A stretch of DNA of 64,000 nt, taken from the NCBI GenBank assembly GCA_023053575.1, contig JAKZAP010000018.1, forward strand, positions 1,240,001 through 1,304,000, given 5' to 3'. Under the pieces are notes generated by a model. That model had not been told where the DNA came from. It saw nothing but the letters and a program-made list of their open reading frames with translations, and made no database searches. Below, piece by piece: positions 22,301 through 37,300 of this stretch. Positions within the stretch are counted from its first letter, which is position 1. Every line of letters begins with the position of its first letter. The translations under genes were made by a program, and so were the position numbers. The stretch comes from Branchinecta lynchi (taxonomy: Eukaryota; Arthropoda; Branchiopoda; Anostraca; Branchinectidae).

Positions 22301-25300
22301 CGAAAGGAAAAACAGATATTCAGTCACATCACTAAGTGGTAAACTTCTTTCTCATCAATCTGACAAAATTTGATGAAAGTGAGATGACTTTTCAGATACC
22401 ACGACCAGTTACCACGGTCGGACAGTAGTATCTGAATATCAGATACCACGATAACTGCAAAAACGCGTTTTGACCGTGGTATCAGATACCACGATAACTG
22501 CAAAACGACTTTAGACCGTGGTATCAGATACCACGGTATCTGCAAAAACGAAACTATTATAAAGTTATAAAAATTCCGGCCGTCGGTCCAATCTGCCTAT
22601 CTATGTACAGGCTGAGACGACGATGGTGGCTTTGGTAGGAAGCTGGAACACATCCAAGATGAAGATGTAGAATACGTCTCGTCCGTTGTAAGAACTACGG
22701 CAACCAGTATTTATACGCGCAATTCAGTAACGAAGACCATGAGAAAGTTGTTTTACACGCGTAACTACACACTTCGAACGGTCCTTTACCATTTTCGTGT
22801 CTGTTGTCTTATGAGAGCGTATATTGAAGATATTCTGATTTCGCTACTGACTCCCTTACTCCCATGTCTTTATTTAAATATGTCTCTTAGTTGTGTTATC
22901 GGTATGTGCATTGGTATAGGGGCATTCTCTTAAAGTTCTGTTTGTCACCGTTACAGGAATGCATTGGCATGTAAGCTCAAACCAGGGACCCTTAACGATC
23001 CGTGCATAACTTATTTAATCACAAATGCTTTCATTATCCATGGCTTCACATAGCGATCCATCCCCCATCCCTTCATGGGGGTCATTTTGTTTGCTGTCTT
23101 GTGTCCCGCTGAAGGTGACACTTTTTGTAGTAGTCCGTTTTGTTTTGCCTTTAGTAAGACTAAGAACAAATATCAGATAGAACCTCCGTCTCCCTATCTC
23201 TGTAATACGGTCATGCGGAGTCGAATATTTCCCCGTACCCTGCCCGATGCAAACGAGCGAAGGTTAGGACTTCGCGCGACATCACGTTTCGTTACCTCTA
23301 CAAATAGCTATATCACTGTGAAGCCGCGTAGAGGAAAACTTTCAAAAGAGGGCCAGCGTCCATCCAGCAGTTTTTGTTCTGCGATGAGCAACGGCGAAGT
23401 CGGAAGTACAGAAGACGGGTATCAACATCAAGCCAAAGCCAGAGTAAATACCTCTAGCTCTGCTCAGTTTTTTTGGGGGGGTATCCATAGTCGCTGTATG
23501 AGACCAAAGACGGAGGTTCTATCTGATTTTTTGGTCTTGATAAGACCAAATCAATCGTCTATGTGAGCGATCTGAATGCCGTCTTCTATGTGTCATACAG
23601 AGTACAGTAGAGATATGCTTATTTGAACGTAGCCTAATAATGAACGGTGGCCAAAGAAAACAGTAACGACTAGTCGACTCTTACCGAAAAATACTTGCCA
23701 TAAACGTGTGTTTCAGCCCCGGTTTGTCGTATGCCATATAGATTTTGAAAAATTTGTTCTTAATTTCCTTTCGTTTCTTCTTACGAATTTTGCATCTTTT
23801 GTCAAGCGGTGCGTAATTTCACCAAGCAGAATGTCGTTCCGATTAAACAGCATACCCTAATGGAAAAATAAGCATATTTAAACGTGAATGAAGACATGAA
23901 AATTCAACTTACTTTCTATGCCTTTCCATTTAACGGTTTGATAAACAAGACTAAAGTAGTGAACCATTTAGAAAAATATTTAAATAAGCATACCTGTACT
24001 ATATCTGTACGTGGCCTAGCGGTTTATCGAGGAAGCTTTACAAGGGTGAGAAACCTCTAGAAATCATGCAAGGGGAAGATGCTTGTGAGTAATGATGAAC
24101 ACAAATCAAGGGCCGTTGCTGAAAGTGATAAATAACCCCAGCGCTTCTTTCCGTCGGCGGTGGGGTTTCGGAGGACACTATTAATTTCGGTAAGGGGTTC
24201 GTGGAGGGTTAACTTTCTTTCCAGATACCTAGGTGAGCAGTACGCCGATTGTCTGGCTGCAAAGGTAAGATTTTATTTGTTCATGTCTTGGTAAATTTGT
24301 CGTGTTTAGTATCGCTCTCATGAATTGAGCACAGTCATTTTTTGTTCCATTTTGTTCCTTCTGAATCAACAATATGACCAAGTAGTTGCAGGAAAATCGG
24401 TGATTTCTTGGTTCTTTCGTTGGTTTGTCCTGGTTTCTTTTTTCTTTCTATTTCTCTTGGTTAATATTAGTAGCATGTTGATCCTTAGTGGTGAGTGTTC
24501 TCTTCTGTTGTGCAGCATATTCTTTCGTAGAAACCCATCTGTATCAAAACTGGATCCCCTTTCTTCCCACTTACTTATTGCCAGTATAGGTAAAATATAT
24601 CTTATACTTGTTATGCAGAATTTGAATAATAGTGCTGGAATGTATAATTGTCTAGAATGAAATATCATACCGGTGATTTTTTTCCTCGGGACGGAGTTTG
24701 GCAAAAATCCCGAATATTTCGTCAAAATCCCGAAATAATTGTGACCCGCTTGAAAGTGTTACATCTTTTATTAAAAAACATGAGCGATACTTCAGTTATA
24801 TACAAGATTTGAATACTGTGTGTACACTTGTTATTTGTTCGGATAACTTAATGTTTATTTCAACAGTGTCATGATTGATGGAATGACGTAAATCACACGA
24901 GTATTTTGACACAAGTCCCGAAATAACTGTGACACGCTTGGAATTTTGTTGTAACTATTATTGAAAATATGAGCGACACATCAATAATAATACGTTTTGT
25001 CTAATTGTCATTTGTAAACATGATTTAATGTGGTACGGAAATTTTGCTCTGAATTTGAGATTTTTGATGAAAACAAAGCACCGATTTCAGTTGAGTAATA
25101 TACTTTGATGCCTATCAGCTCTTTAGTTTTATTTTATCGGTGTCCTGATTGATGGAAAAAACAGAAGTATTAGCTTCATCCATGGTTTTTAAAGAATCAA
25201 AATTCCTACTCACGAAACCTTACGTTCCAGTTTAGATCATTGAGGAAAAAAAGACCCTGCGGTTATGTCTTGTAGTACGAAAAGACCAAGAGGGCTCCCT

Positions 25301-28300
25301 CCATTTTGACATGTCCCACGGTCGGTTCGCCGAGTTTTCATTTCCGTACGTCAGACGTCGTCCATTGGACGAAAGGTGATAAAACTCGACATTATTTGTA
25401 TGGGATCCATAAGGTCCAAACCAGTGGGAGTGTCCCTGTGTGCCCAGCAGGATATAAGTAAAAGAACTTTCAAAAAGTAACTTAGTTCCAAAGATTACTT
25501 TGGGCGCATCAGCCCTACGTAGTCTTTGGAATCTCTATCATGTGCCTGATCCTCCCCTTTATTCCTTGGATGACTAGTCTTACGTAAGTCTGCTGCAAGT
25601 TCGATCTTCTCAACTCCGAATGAAGCTGAGCGAGTACATATCCAGGAAGTTAAATAAATTGCGTTTTCGTCAATCCCGTATTCCTTACGAAACGGGGCAA
25701 GCTTCCAGGAACAAAGCTAGGGTGTTTGGGCACATTTTTCTTTGGGGTAGAGGTGGGTTTGGTCTGACCAGCCACACGGCAGTTGAGTTGAGTATTTGAA
25801 AATGTCTCTGCTTGTTTGCTCCCGCCTTCATCACTCGTGGATATGAGGCCATCCTTACGTCCTTTTCCTAGACAATCCGGAGTTGTCGCTTTTGGTTGGT
25901 ATGGGAGGATGGGCGGGTGTAATATTAAAGTCATACAAGATGTTTGGTACGGAAATGTTAATTCGAGATTTTGGTGAAAAATTAAGTACCAATTTCAGTT
26001 GAATAATAAACTCCTAAATTCCTAAATTCCAAGTATTATCATCGAACATTTAGGCATTGTTCGCGCTTTTGCAGAAGTAAGAATGAAACATATGGCGGGT
26101 CTGCAAATAGGCTATATATTTTTTTTTTTTTTTTTTACCGTTTACTCTCGAAAGCGCCGTTCGAATGCGCATGTCCAAGTTCTTTTTAGTTGAGATATTC
26201 TTTCCGTCATAATTGCCGTCTCTCAACTTTCGCGTAATGTTAATGGTTTATTTTTTATTTACGTAACCATCTGCCAACTTCAAGAAAGATGACCTATTGT
26301 TTGATAGTTTGAGCGAGAAATAGATTTTTTCAACCTAAAAAGATCGTTCTTTGTCGTCTTTCTAATCGCACACATTTTTAATTCTTAGTGGACATGTTGA
26401 TATTTGGATTGAATCGAATTTTATTTATAACTCGTAGGTAGAGGCTGTTGCACACTAATATTTGGCAAACGAAGGAAAAGAATTTTACTAAGATTCTCGT
26501 TACTGACGATTGCCCAGAAAGGGGAGAGATCTAGAACTCGAGGAAAAGCCGTGGCATTCTAGGAGTAGCCTAGGCTAGAATCTTTCGGTCGAATCGCAAC
26601 TTTCCGGAAACGATACGTGCATAGGCTCCACTGATGCGATTCAGCAGATGATCAGTAATTTTCTAGTGGTTCTGACTGAATCTCTGATTGGAAGTCCTAG
26701 GTGCGTGACACAGGATTTGATCTAGACTTGACATACTATAAGGCCGATGACCGCTGGCTCACTCGAATGGTTGTTAAAGATTAAGAATTCCGTTTTTCCC
26801 TTGTTAAATTTAAGTCCAATGGCTTTGATCATGAAGTCTCTGTGTGTTTACTTTCAAAAGAACCATTGTGTCCATATAAAAAACAGCGGTTTCGGGCTCT
26901 ACAAATCTTAGGGACATCCGAAATATATGTTCAAATGTGGTCAAGTCTGTCAGTCGAACATTCGCGATCAAAGCTTTGGTAAAATCTGTACATGAAATCC
27001 GTTCACAGGCTGTTTCATGACCTTGTTGGAGAGTGATTCGTTTATCGTACAATAGAAACCACACTGGTTGGTCTAGCTGGCTCTGCGGAGATGTTGGGTA
27101 TTTTAGGAAGTTCCGATAATTAAATCGCCCTGTTCCAGTTCATGGCTCCTAGGATATAAGTATGATTGGAAACGTTACTCGTGAGTTGGCGCGTATAAGT
27201 CCGCAAACCAAGGCTGGAAACTCAAGAATTTATGAAGTTCAGCCACTAGGATCGGTCAAAATGCTGAATAAAAGAAAAATATGGGAAGCTAAAAGTAATA
27301 GTCAATGAACGAACATTTATAGTCAGGGAATATCAGAATCAGAAACCCTTACTTTGGCTAGGAGTTGTATGTGTCAATCCGGAGTAGTGTTTCCAGTCGT
27401 ACTTGACCTGCAAGGAGTGCTCAGTTTGAAAATCGCTAATAATCTGGTTGATGGAAGAACCAGTAATTGTTGTTTTGTACTTGGAGGATAAATATTCCTT
27501 CAGCCCAAGCTGACTGCGAATCATATTTGATAGTGCCAAACGGATAAGTCAGCTGAATTTTATTAGGGCTGTATTTTGGCCCTTCTTTGCAAGGGTCCTC
27601 TTCAAGCTCAAAGCCGCTGAAGTTCGAAAAACGAACTTGCGGGAAAGCCATAGTATATAGTAATATAACTCTAATAAAATTTAGCTGACGTATCCGTTTT
27701 GCACTCTTAAATATAATTGTCGTTTTCCATGCACGTGTCGTTTTTTATTGTGTAACCATTTCAAGCAATCCAGCAAGCAGCTCATACAAATTATTTCTCA
27801 GTTTCTCCAATATGTTTTACTATTTTTGCAATCTGCTTGGACCGTCCTTTCCGTTCTTCTATGTCTATCCTATATTACCGTGAGTAATCAAAGCTCACTG
27901 CTAACTGCTACGACGACCGATCAGGACAGAAAATGGGTATTTTCCGCCAATAAATTAATCATACCAGTAGCAACCCTTTGGTATATTTTGATTATTTATG
28001 ACAGTCATAACTTGATTACCAGGGTATTCTTTTTTGCTTGCCGCGTGGTGTAAATAACTAATGTCACTAGCTTTACGAAAGCGGAATGGAAACGGGACAT
28101 ACAGTAGAGGTATGCTTGTTTGGATATCGACTGACTTTGAACGGTCGCCTAAGAAAACACCCAAAACTATACCAGGCAACGTTTTCTGTAAAATACCCGC
28201 CAAAAATGTTTATTCCATGTCCAGTTTATCTTTATTCTTAATTTTCTCTCTTTATTCTTTTATATTTTGCCGAGGAGTTGCTCACTCGCGATTTTTTTGT

Positions 28301-31300
28301 ACAGCAAGTGCTGCGGTGCCCGGCCGGTGCCCGCACCAGCTGAGAGTTGCTCGTACCAGTTGCTGCGTGTAGCGGGAATTACCTTATTATGGCAGGCAGT
28401 GCTGGCTTCGGCCGGTGCTAGGAAAGAGTGTAAGAAATAGAAAACCGTGATTTTCGGGGTTTTTTCTTGATCAGCTAATTATCCCTCTAGGATGATGTGC
28501 GAGGGATAAATATAAATTCGGATATTTCGGTTGCACTACCGGCAAACCGTCCTCAGCGAAAAAAAAAACAAAACTAATCATAAAATCCACCACAATCACA
28601 ACAGGAGAACGATGCGGAACCAACAGACAATAAGACGAGATGTAACTAAAAACCAGAAGAAAACGGTGCGGATGCAGATAAAAATAAAATAACGAAAGAT
28701 AAAGTGTTCGTGTTAAAAATGTATAAGTTCAAATCTGTGATTATTTAAAAAAAACCGAAAATCACGGTGTTCTATTTCTTTCGTAATGAATGGTCAGCTT
28801 GGCTTCAAACCTTATATTAGGAAAGAGTGTACTTCAGGGGCCAGCAAGTGGTGACTGGTGACCTCTCATACTTTTTCATCTGCTTGTAAGAGGCTCATAA
28901 TTCGACCTTGAAGATGGTCTTCAAACTAAGTAGCATACCTTAACTGAAGAAAAATATATAAGTCAAAACAAAAATAGGACTGCGACTGACTGTGCTAGAC
29001 AAAAGCTCAACGATTTGACTGTTAGCTGATATCAAGTGTTGTATTTTTCTCCAGGGGCTACCTATTCCCCGGCAATTGATGTACTCCGTTGTACGGCCCG
29101 GCAGTCGAACCAGCAGTGCCATCCATAAACTAGGCGATTCACCCTTCAATGCTTCTAAATGTGCTGAATTTTCTGAATATGCTAACGCGTGGCAACCGGT
29201 GCCGGGACCGGGTACTTGTGTACACCAAAATCGAAGTTATGCAACCCCTCAAGAAATAGAACCAAAGTAGTGAAACATTTATAGTGCTCAAGTAAGGATA
29301 TTTCTACTGGGCCGTATCCACGGGGGTTAGAGGGATATCTGCTCTTCCTCCCCCCCCCCCCAACTGTACAAACAAAATAATCGGTTTGTATAGGCTTTAA
29401 TGTTGTTTTGTACTTTCAGTCCGACCCGCGTATATCCTCCCCCCCTCCAAAATAAACTCCTGGATATGGCCCTCTCTCTACTGTACTTTCAAAGATGCTT
29501 TTTGCTTGTTTTGATGTTGGTCAACTTCATAACTCGAGAATTCTGTTCGAACTATCTCTAAATGTTGGACTACCTTGGTTCTGTTTCTAGCTTCTAAAAC
29601 ATTCAAATAGGAATGATAAATTAAATAGTATCTGCTAGGAGCAAAGTATTTCAGTTTTCAGCAAGTATTTCGTCTTTTAACTGCATCTGCTGCTCCTTTT
29701 TTTGGCACTTGCCCTTCGGCCAAGTGCCATATGGCGATCCCAAATTCTGTCTGTCCGTCGGTCGATCCGAGTTTCGGGAACTTCCGCACAAGCTAGGACG
29801 AAACTTGGTAGGCATATCAGGGACTCCAATTAAGCGATTAAGTTGAAGATAGTTACTTCCCCGATCCGAGCATCGTGTAGGGAGGGGGAATTCGGAATCT
29901 TCAGGCACTTATAACTTTTGAACGGGTGATCGGATCTTAATGAAACAAAGACCTCGTGCCTCAGCCTACCCACTTATAGATTTAGATTATTTACACTAAG
30001 AGCCAAAAGCCATGGCAAATACATGAAAAATAAGCACAAACAAACAAAAATAATACCTTCTACAAGCACCTATCCCTATGGGCTAGGGCTACCCTGAGGA
30101 TTCTCGCCAACTGGTTAATACTCATAAGACAACTATTTCCGGTGATCCTGCACATCCATTCCGGATGTGCGGATGGATCGCCGGATCCGGAGACTTTGGG
30201 GTGAGCTGGAGGGTGGAACCGGAAATCTTGAGAAACGCTATGAGTGGGTGTATCGTGATCCGCCGCCGGGACCCTATCCCCACAAGTCCTAGATACATCA
30301 TTGAATAACAGAATCGGATTCGGGCACTCTGGGGGGAGTTAGACGATGAAAATGGGCTGGCGTATCAAGGACTCGAACAAATTGACTTGTCGTTTGCATG
30401 ATCTGACCATCGTGGGGGAGTGGAGGGACGGGGAATCCGAAATCTAGTGGCATTCATAGCTTTTGACCGGGCGATCCGATTTGAATGAAACTTGGCAAGT
30501 GGAAAGAGATGTTGTCTAAGAGGTCCCATGTCAAGTCCAGAGCGGATCCGAAACTTGTGGGGGGGAGGCGCCGGAATCTTCATGAATCGCTCAGCGTCGA
30601 GGGATCGAGATGGAATTTGGTGGGAAGAAGAAGCATAAGCCCTAGATACCTTATGGATAGAACTAGACCATATCGGGGCTCCTTTTTTTTAAGGGGGGGG
30701 GGGTCCCAGAATTCTGTGATCGCGAGTTAGGATACTTCCAGATGTGCTAAGGACGATGAAACTTTGACAGGCATATTAGTGACCTAACCAAATAGACTTA
30801 AAGACCTGACACAATGCCCTAAGGCGTATTCTAGCCGTTCCCCGAGGACTCCTCGTGGAATCGAAGGGAGCGGTGAGAATAGAGGGAGTCACTCCACGCG
30901 GACTCTGCCTCAGAAAACAACGAGAACACGGGGAATGCTTCTAAAGTGGATTTTGTTCTAAAAAAAAAAAAATGTGCAGTTGACAAAACTAGTCTGGATC
31001 CACTAAAATTTGAAGAGTTTGAGTCTGGAAACATTGTTATATGCACAATAAACAAACAAATATGCCGAACATGATACAAGTTGGAGAGTCCCGAATGTAT
31101 GTGGTCTAGTTTGTTATTTACGATTTGGACCGGATCCAGCCAGGGTAGGAGGATGATGAACCGGAAATTAACTTGAAGGACTAGAAGAGGGGATTTCATA
31201 GATACGACGTCTATGTGCCCTAGTCCTATTTGGCCACAGTGGGGGAGAGTTGAAGGGGATTTGAATAAAACTTGGAAATTAGAGAGACGATGTGACCTAG

Positions 31301-34300
31301 ATGACATATTTTAGGGTCCGGACCACATGGTGGGGGGGGGGGGCGCCGAAAAATGCTCATACTCAAGCGAAACTTGATAGCCGGTAAGAGAAGATGCTTT
31401 AGATGATCTGTGTATGTGTTTGAACCAGATTCGGCTGCTTTATTGGGGGGGGGGGGGGTACCGGAAATGCAGCAAGGCATCAAATTAGCTGGGTGTAATA
31501 TTTTTCCCTAGATGATCATAGGCTATGCCGGAAATGCTAAGACTCGAGTGAAACTAGATATACTATTATGAGGTTCGATCATAGGCGGGTGAAGGGGGTA
31601 TTTTATGACGTTATCTACTTTTTTTGCAACACCTACTCGTAAGAAGTGCCATATGAGCTCGTAGCTCTTTTTTAATGTTATTTCTCATCTGTTTGTAAAG
31701 TTCGGACGCCGTAGTGTTGCGAAAAAGAGAGTACAAAAGCAACTGAGCAAAAAAGGGCAAAAGAATCCGTATTTTTACTGGATATATGAAGATGCCTAAG
31801 GAGGACCAAAACCCTAAATACTACGTATTTATTTTGTCTTACGTGCGTTTGCCAGATTTTTTACTCTTCAGGAGAAACGGAAAAAAAGTCCGTAGGTCCG
31901 TTACGTTACGTTTCTCAAATTTCCATAACTGTTTCCTGAATCCATGTTTAACATACAAGCTTTTTCGTAAACATTGATTTGCATTCCCTTGCATAATTCT
32001 GTTGCATAACCCTCGTTTTGGCCATCCCCACTTCTCCCTATTGCTCCATTGGTCGTAAACCCTGCAAGCCCACTTCCTATTGGCTGGGGAGTTGTATTCC
32101 GTTTTATGCGAATTTAAAGCTCGTCGTTTGCCATATTGTTGCATGGATTGTCGCGTTTCGGCGAAGCTGCCCCTTTTTTGCATAAACCTCGTTTTTTGCA
32201 TGTTTTTCCGAATTCCGAGCACTTGGAGTTTTATGTTGTCGTAAAGCAAGATGCTTTTAAATTGTTGTTTGGGGATACCGAAGCAAAAAAAAGTTTGTGT
32301 CATTTTTTTTGTGATCATAATTTTGTTTAGGTCTATTTGCAGGTCTTGCTCCGGCATAGTAGGTATCTCACATCCGGAGGTATGTCCATATCGGTGGGTA
32401 AGTTTTTTCGAAAATGTGTGCCATAATATGCTTAATGTTTAGCTGTAGCAGTGCATAACCAAGTTTCTATAGTTTCTTGCAGGATGAAAGAGCGCCAGTT
32501 GTGGAGCCTTGGAGTGCTTCAAAAAAGAGGTGGCCGGATTCTCCCGGGACTTGAGTCCTAGTAATGAACAATTCATATCGAAGTGACACTGTTTTGAAAG
32601 GCTCGCTCTCTGACTCATATTTGACGTTTCAGGAATTTATTTTCTGGTGTAAACAGCTTTGGATGTCGCCCATAGCTTTGAATGGATCCGAATAATATGG
32701 TGAAAAATCAACCTAGCAATGTACAGTACTAAGCACAAGTAATAACTGTAACTGTAACAGCCACAAACTGGTATTATTTTGGATCTTTTGCTCTTTTTCG
32801 CTCGGATTATTTTTCACTCTTTCTCGCAAGGCTACGGCGGCTGGCGTTTTGGATTACTTAAAAAAAAAAAAGAATATTCAAATGAAATGACAAATTGCAG
32901 CAAAGATTTCGGTTTCATTTTCTATGTAAAAAGAAAGCTGAAACACTGAACTTGGTTTTTAGCTGTATTACTTCTTGATTTGTCATTTTTGTAGGGGCTC
33001 AAAACAAAATCAAGATACTTCAAAATGTATTAAAGTTTTCAAAGAAATATACCTCTGCTGTATATGGCAATGACTTTCGCTTTCATAATTGCCGATAGAG
33101 GCGCTCGCCTGTAATGAATCACTTGTCCGGTCAGAGACGGAACCTGACTACTGCAGACGGAAATCACCAGAAGAGTGTCTGATCATTTTGTAACCTACGT
33201 TAGTACATGCTCGTGGGTACTTCTGTCCGTACTTCTAGTCGTTACTGTAACCAGTATTCCTCATGGGCAAGAACTCAGTTATATTCTCTGTCCGGGTTCA
33301 TCCTAGTTTTTTCCGCTTGGACCCCCCCCCCACCTTATTTCACCGTTCGGGATGACTGGCTTTTTTAGCAGTCCTTCGGACGTAGTGTAAAATAGCTGCT
33401 GACCCCCCCCCCCCCCCCCCCCCCCCCCGTAGTTACAGTAGCGACCGATAGTTCAGACATTTGTCAGAGGGCTTAAGGGGGAAAACGCAGACTTATCAGT
33501 TTTCTGCAACAAGAATTGGGTCTTTGTCTAACATTTTGGCTTTCAGCTGCTAGCAGGTTAAGATACCACAAACCGTCTGCGCAGCTGCTGCTAGGACGGA
33601 AGAGGAGGCGTTGGAAGAGAATTGTGCCCGACGAAAATAAACGGAAAGGACGGTCTTCGCGATACGAATCTGATATTTGTGTGTATTAGGTTTCATATTG
33701 TTTTAGACCGTCTTAGGAGCAGTCAGTGAACCGAAGTAAGTTGCAACCGGAAAATATTTAATGTCTAAAGTTTGTTGGCCTGGTTAGGAAGGGTGTATGA
33801 CTTATATCCGGCTGTTACCCTCCCAAGCGTTTCTCTGACAAGTTATGTGTTCGCCCCGTAGGTTATACCTTTTTGGGATCCCAAAACGAATTGGAGGGAT
33901 ACCTGTGACATCGCAAAAGTTGTCCGTCAGTCCGTCTGTCCGTCTGTGCGCGCTATAACTCTCGAAGGGAATGAGATATTTTGATGAAGCTTGGTGTGAG
34001 GACTCTTTGGGTCAAGAGTAAGGTCGAGTTCGTAGATGGGCTCTGTAGTCCTACATTTAGGGGTAGGGAAGGGGTTTAAATTAACGGTCAAATGAAATAT
34101 TTTGAAACAGACGATGTCATAGTTGATGGGGTAAGAAGACATGCTGAACACGATGGTGAAAACCATTTTTTCGCCGGACAAGTAGTGAGGCCAGAATCCG
34201 GCCAAAACCGGAAAGTCTTTTAAAAGTAAAAGTTTTATTTTGAAGTTGATTAGATCTTCGATTTACGGGTAGAAAGGCATGCTGAACACGATGGTGAAAA

Positions 34301-37300
34301 CCATTTTCTCGCAGGGCAAGAAGTTCGCCCGGAATTCGGCCAAAACCGGAAAGTTTGTTAAAAGTAAAAGTTTTACCTGAAGTTTATTAGATGTTCGATT
34401 TAGGGGTAAGAAGACATGCTGAACAATTTTTGAACAGTAATTTCTACCCGGACAGCTTGCTCGCCCGGAATCAGGCCGAAACCCGAAAATTTGTTAAAAT
34501 CAAAAGTTTTATTTGAAGTTGATTAGATGACAGATTTAGGGGTAAGAAGACACGCTGAATCTGGATATGACAATCTTTTTTTACCGGGACACATAGTTCG
34601 TTCGAAATCCGGTTGAAACCGGATTCTTTGTATAAGAAGTTTTACTTGAAGTTGATTAGATGTTCTTTATACGGATAAGGAGATACGCTGAATTCGCCTC
34701 TGAACTTTTTTTTTTTTCTGGACTAGTATGGTAGTTCGTTCGCAATTGTCTGGATCAAGTATTAGATTTTTGGGATCCCATCGAAACCTTTGGTTTTGTT
34801 CTTCCAGTTGCTCGCTTTAGAATGTCATTTGAGGAAACTGTGATGTTTTGGCAATTACAAAAGACATTTAGACTAATTTTGTTTTCTTGAACCCACAGCC
34901 AAAAGCAAATTCGAAAAAGACGAAGATTGAGTATGCAGATGGGTAAAACTGTAGCTCGATCTCGAATTCCTTTTCTCATTCAATTGGACGAATAATCCTT
35001 TCAAGACTTTACAACCTTCCGGTAGCTTTTTGATGTAATCAAGACAAGCTGGGTATTGTTACAGGCATACGAAGGCTGAATATTATCTCGACGAAAATTG
35101 AAGGATGCAGATGTATAAAACTGTAGCCTTAATCTGCCCCCACGGGAAATTCTTTTTTCATTCAATCGGACGAATAATCAGAGATTCTTAAGACTATAAC
35201 CTTCCGGGAGCTTTTTCTCCTATTCTCCCCCAGTTCTCCTGTTTCATGCAAAGGTAATGGAAGGCAGGAAAGAACATATGTTTTGTTTAAAAGGGTAGTG
35301 ACGAAGATTGCCTTGTCGTTTTTTGCTCCTGTGTCATCGAGGGATTGGAAGAAGACAAAATGCATATATGTAAGTACCAGCAAGCCCAACATGTTCCCAG
35401 TCCGTTATACGTATGCAAGCGTTGAAGGCACAGGCTCATGTTTGGGAGACAAATAAAGGCAGTGCAGGTATCCAAGAAGTATTTTTAGGAATATGGTCAG
35501 TATCGCAAACAGAGGCCTTTCAAAGACCTTATTCCTGTCACTTTCTTCCTAGTTTGAAAATCCAATCTTGATCCTTTTCCGTGCGGAAAAGTTGAAAAGT
35601 TGGCGATAGGATTTCACAATCCATGCACACACAAAAGGACATTGAGCCCAAGGATTTACTCATCATTTCCGTCTAGTCGAAAGTTGACTTCGGTCCCCTG
35701 TTTTTGTATGCTGGACTGTGGGCATTTTGTGGCCACAGTGGCCCTTGAAGGCCACATGGCCCTTGAAGTTAGTTCGCACGAATTCCCACTTTAGCCCTTG
35801 CCTTGCCTTAATATCAGCTTACCAGGGGAGAGCATGAAGCAGCAAGCCATCTCAATACTCTGGATGACTACCTGTCCTTGCCGATGCAAAACCTCCGGCC
35901 TCTCCGGGTATCTAGCGGAACAAAGGCAGAAGTGGTGGCACAGCTTCTGCCAAAGATCGCGGTGATTGATTGACACAGGATTTGAGTCGTTGAGTTTGAG
36001 TCGTACGGACACGCTTACTCCTTCTTCCCGAGTATCGCTGGCGTGTTATAGACTTAGTCATATAGAGTATTATGTGCCTGGTAAATCGGATTCTCTTTAA
36101 TTTCTCCGAAATCGTGTCCAAGACACAGTTTCGTGTAGTCTACTACGTTTTTGTTTGATTTTACGTTCTTCCTGCAAGTTTCCAGTTTTCTTAATTTGTA
36201 AAACTAACCTACAAACATTAAAGAACGTTTTCCCGATTAGTAGCCTATATAAATATAAGAAAGAATAAATATAAGAAACAAATTGGTTACTAATCTAGAG
36301 AGAAAAAAAGGCCAGTTGATTTTTTACGTGGAAAAAAAACAACAAGATAAACACATACAAAAAAATGCTGGGTGTTAGTACCGTATAGTCGGTGTATATT
36401 GTCGGGGGTGAAACATAAATAATAAGCGGTAGGATTTAAATCTAATTTCTGTCCCATAAGTTGTTCTTGCGTTCGCCTATATATGTAACTGCATTTCATG
36501 CTTGTTGCTTCATTCTTCTTTTGTCTTGTTGTCAAGCTGTTGCAGCTGGATTCGAATTTTTAAGTTGGGAGATGTTACAGTCGGGCAAAGATTAAAGAGA
36601 GAACGCAGAGCCATCTGGGTGTTCGAGCATTAAGTGCCTTAGCGCTTTGGTTTACAGATGGCGTTGAAGTGCGACATCTAGAATTTGTTTCTTGAACGGT
36701 AGCGTTCTTAGTTTGATATGCGATTTGTCTCATCGGTTTTTGTTCGAAGACGGCTGACTCAAATGTATGGCAAAAGAAGGAATAGCATTCTTATGAAAAC
36801 TAATCTTGATTAATCGAGTTTATCTTCTTTGAAGAAATAACTTTGATAACGAACTTACGGTGACGGACAACTCGAAGTATTCAGTATTTTAAAATAGTTG
36901 AATACCGTAAAACTATTTTTGCGAAAAGGAATACTCACAGCTTTGGCTGTTTTAAACCTTGTCTAGTCGGCTGACTTGTAGCAAAAACACGGATAAGATA
37001 ACCGGTTTTTATGTCACTCGCAGCCTCTGGTTGAAGTGTCACCTACCGATCGCAATTCCGTCTGTCGGTCGGCGGGGCGGTCTGTCCAACGCTGGCGAGT
37101 TAGGGTACTTCCAGATGTGATAGAACGTGAAACTTGGCAGGCGTACCAGGGGCGCGACAAAGAAATAAATCAGCTTCCCCATCCGACTATCTGGGAGGAG
37201 GGGGAATCCGAAAAATTCAGCCGTTCGTAACTTTCGAACGGGTTATCTGGTTCGAATGAAACCTAATAACCGAACAAAGACATGTCTCTGATGTCCCATT

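Noticed and set aside
23075..23566. 163-codon frame as a novel gene
   Set aside because: It spans the inverted arms of a 383-bp element and carries no recognisable domain; kept only as element interior.
31839..32357. 172-codon minus-strand frame as a gene
   Set aside because: Unremarkable composition, no motif, inside a repeat-rich intron with no supporting signals.
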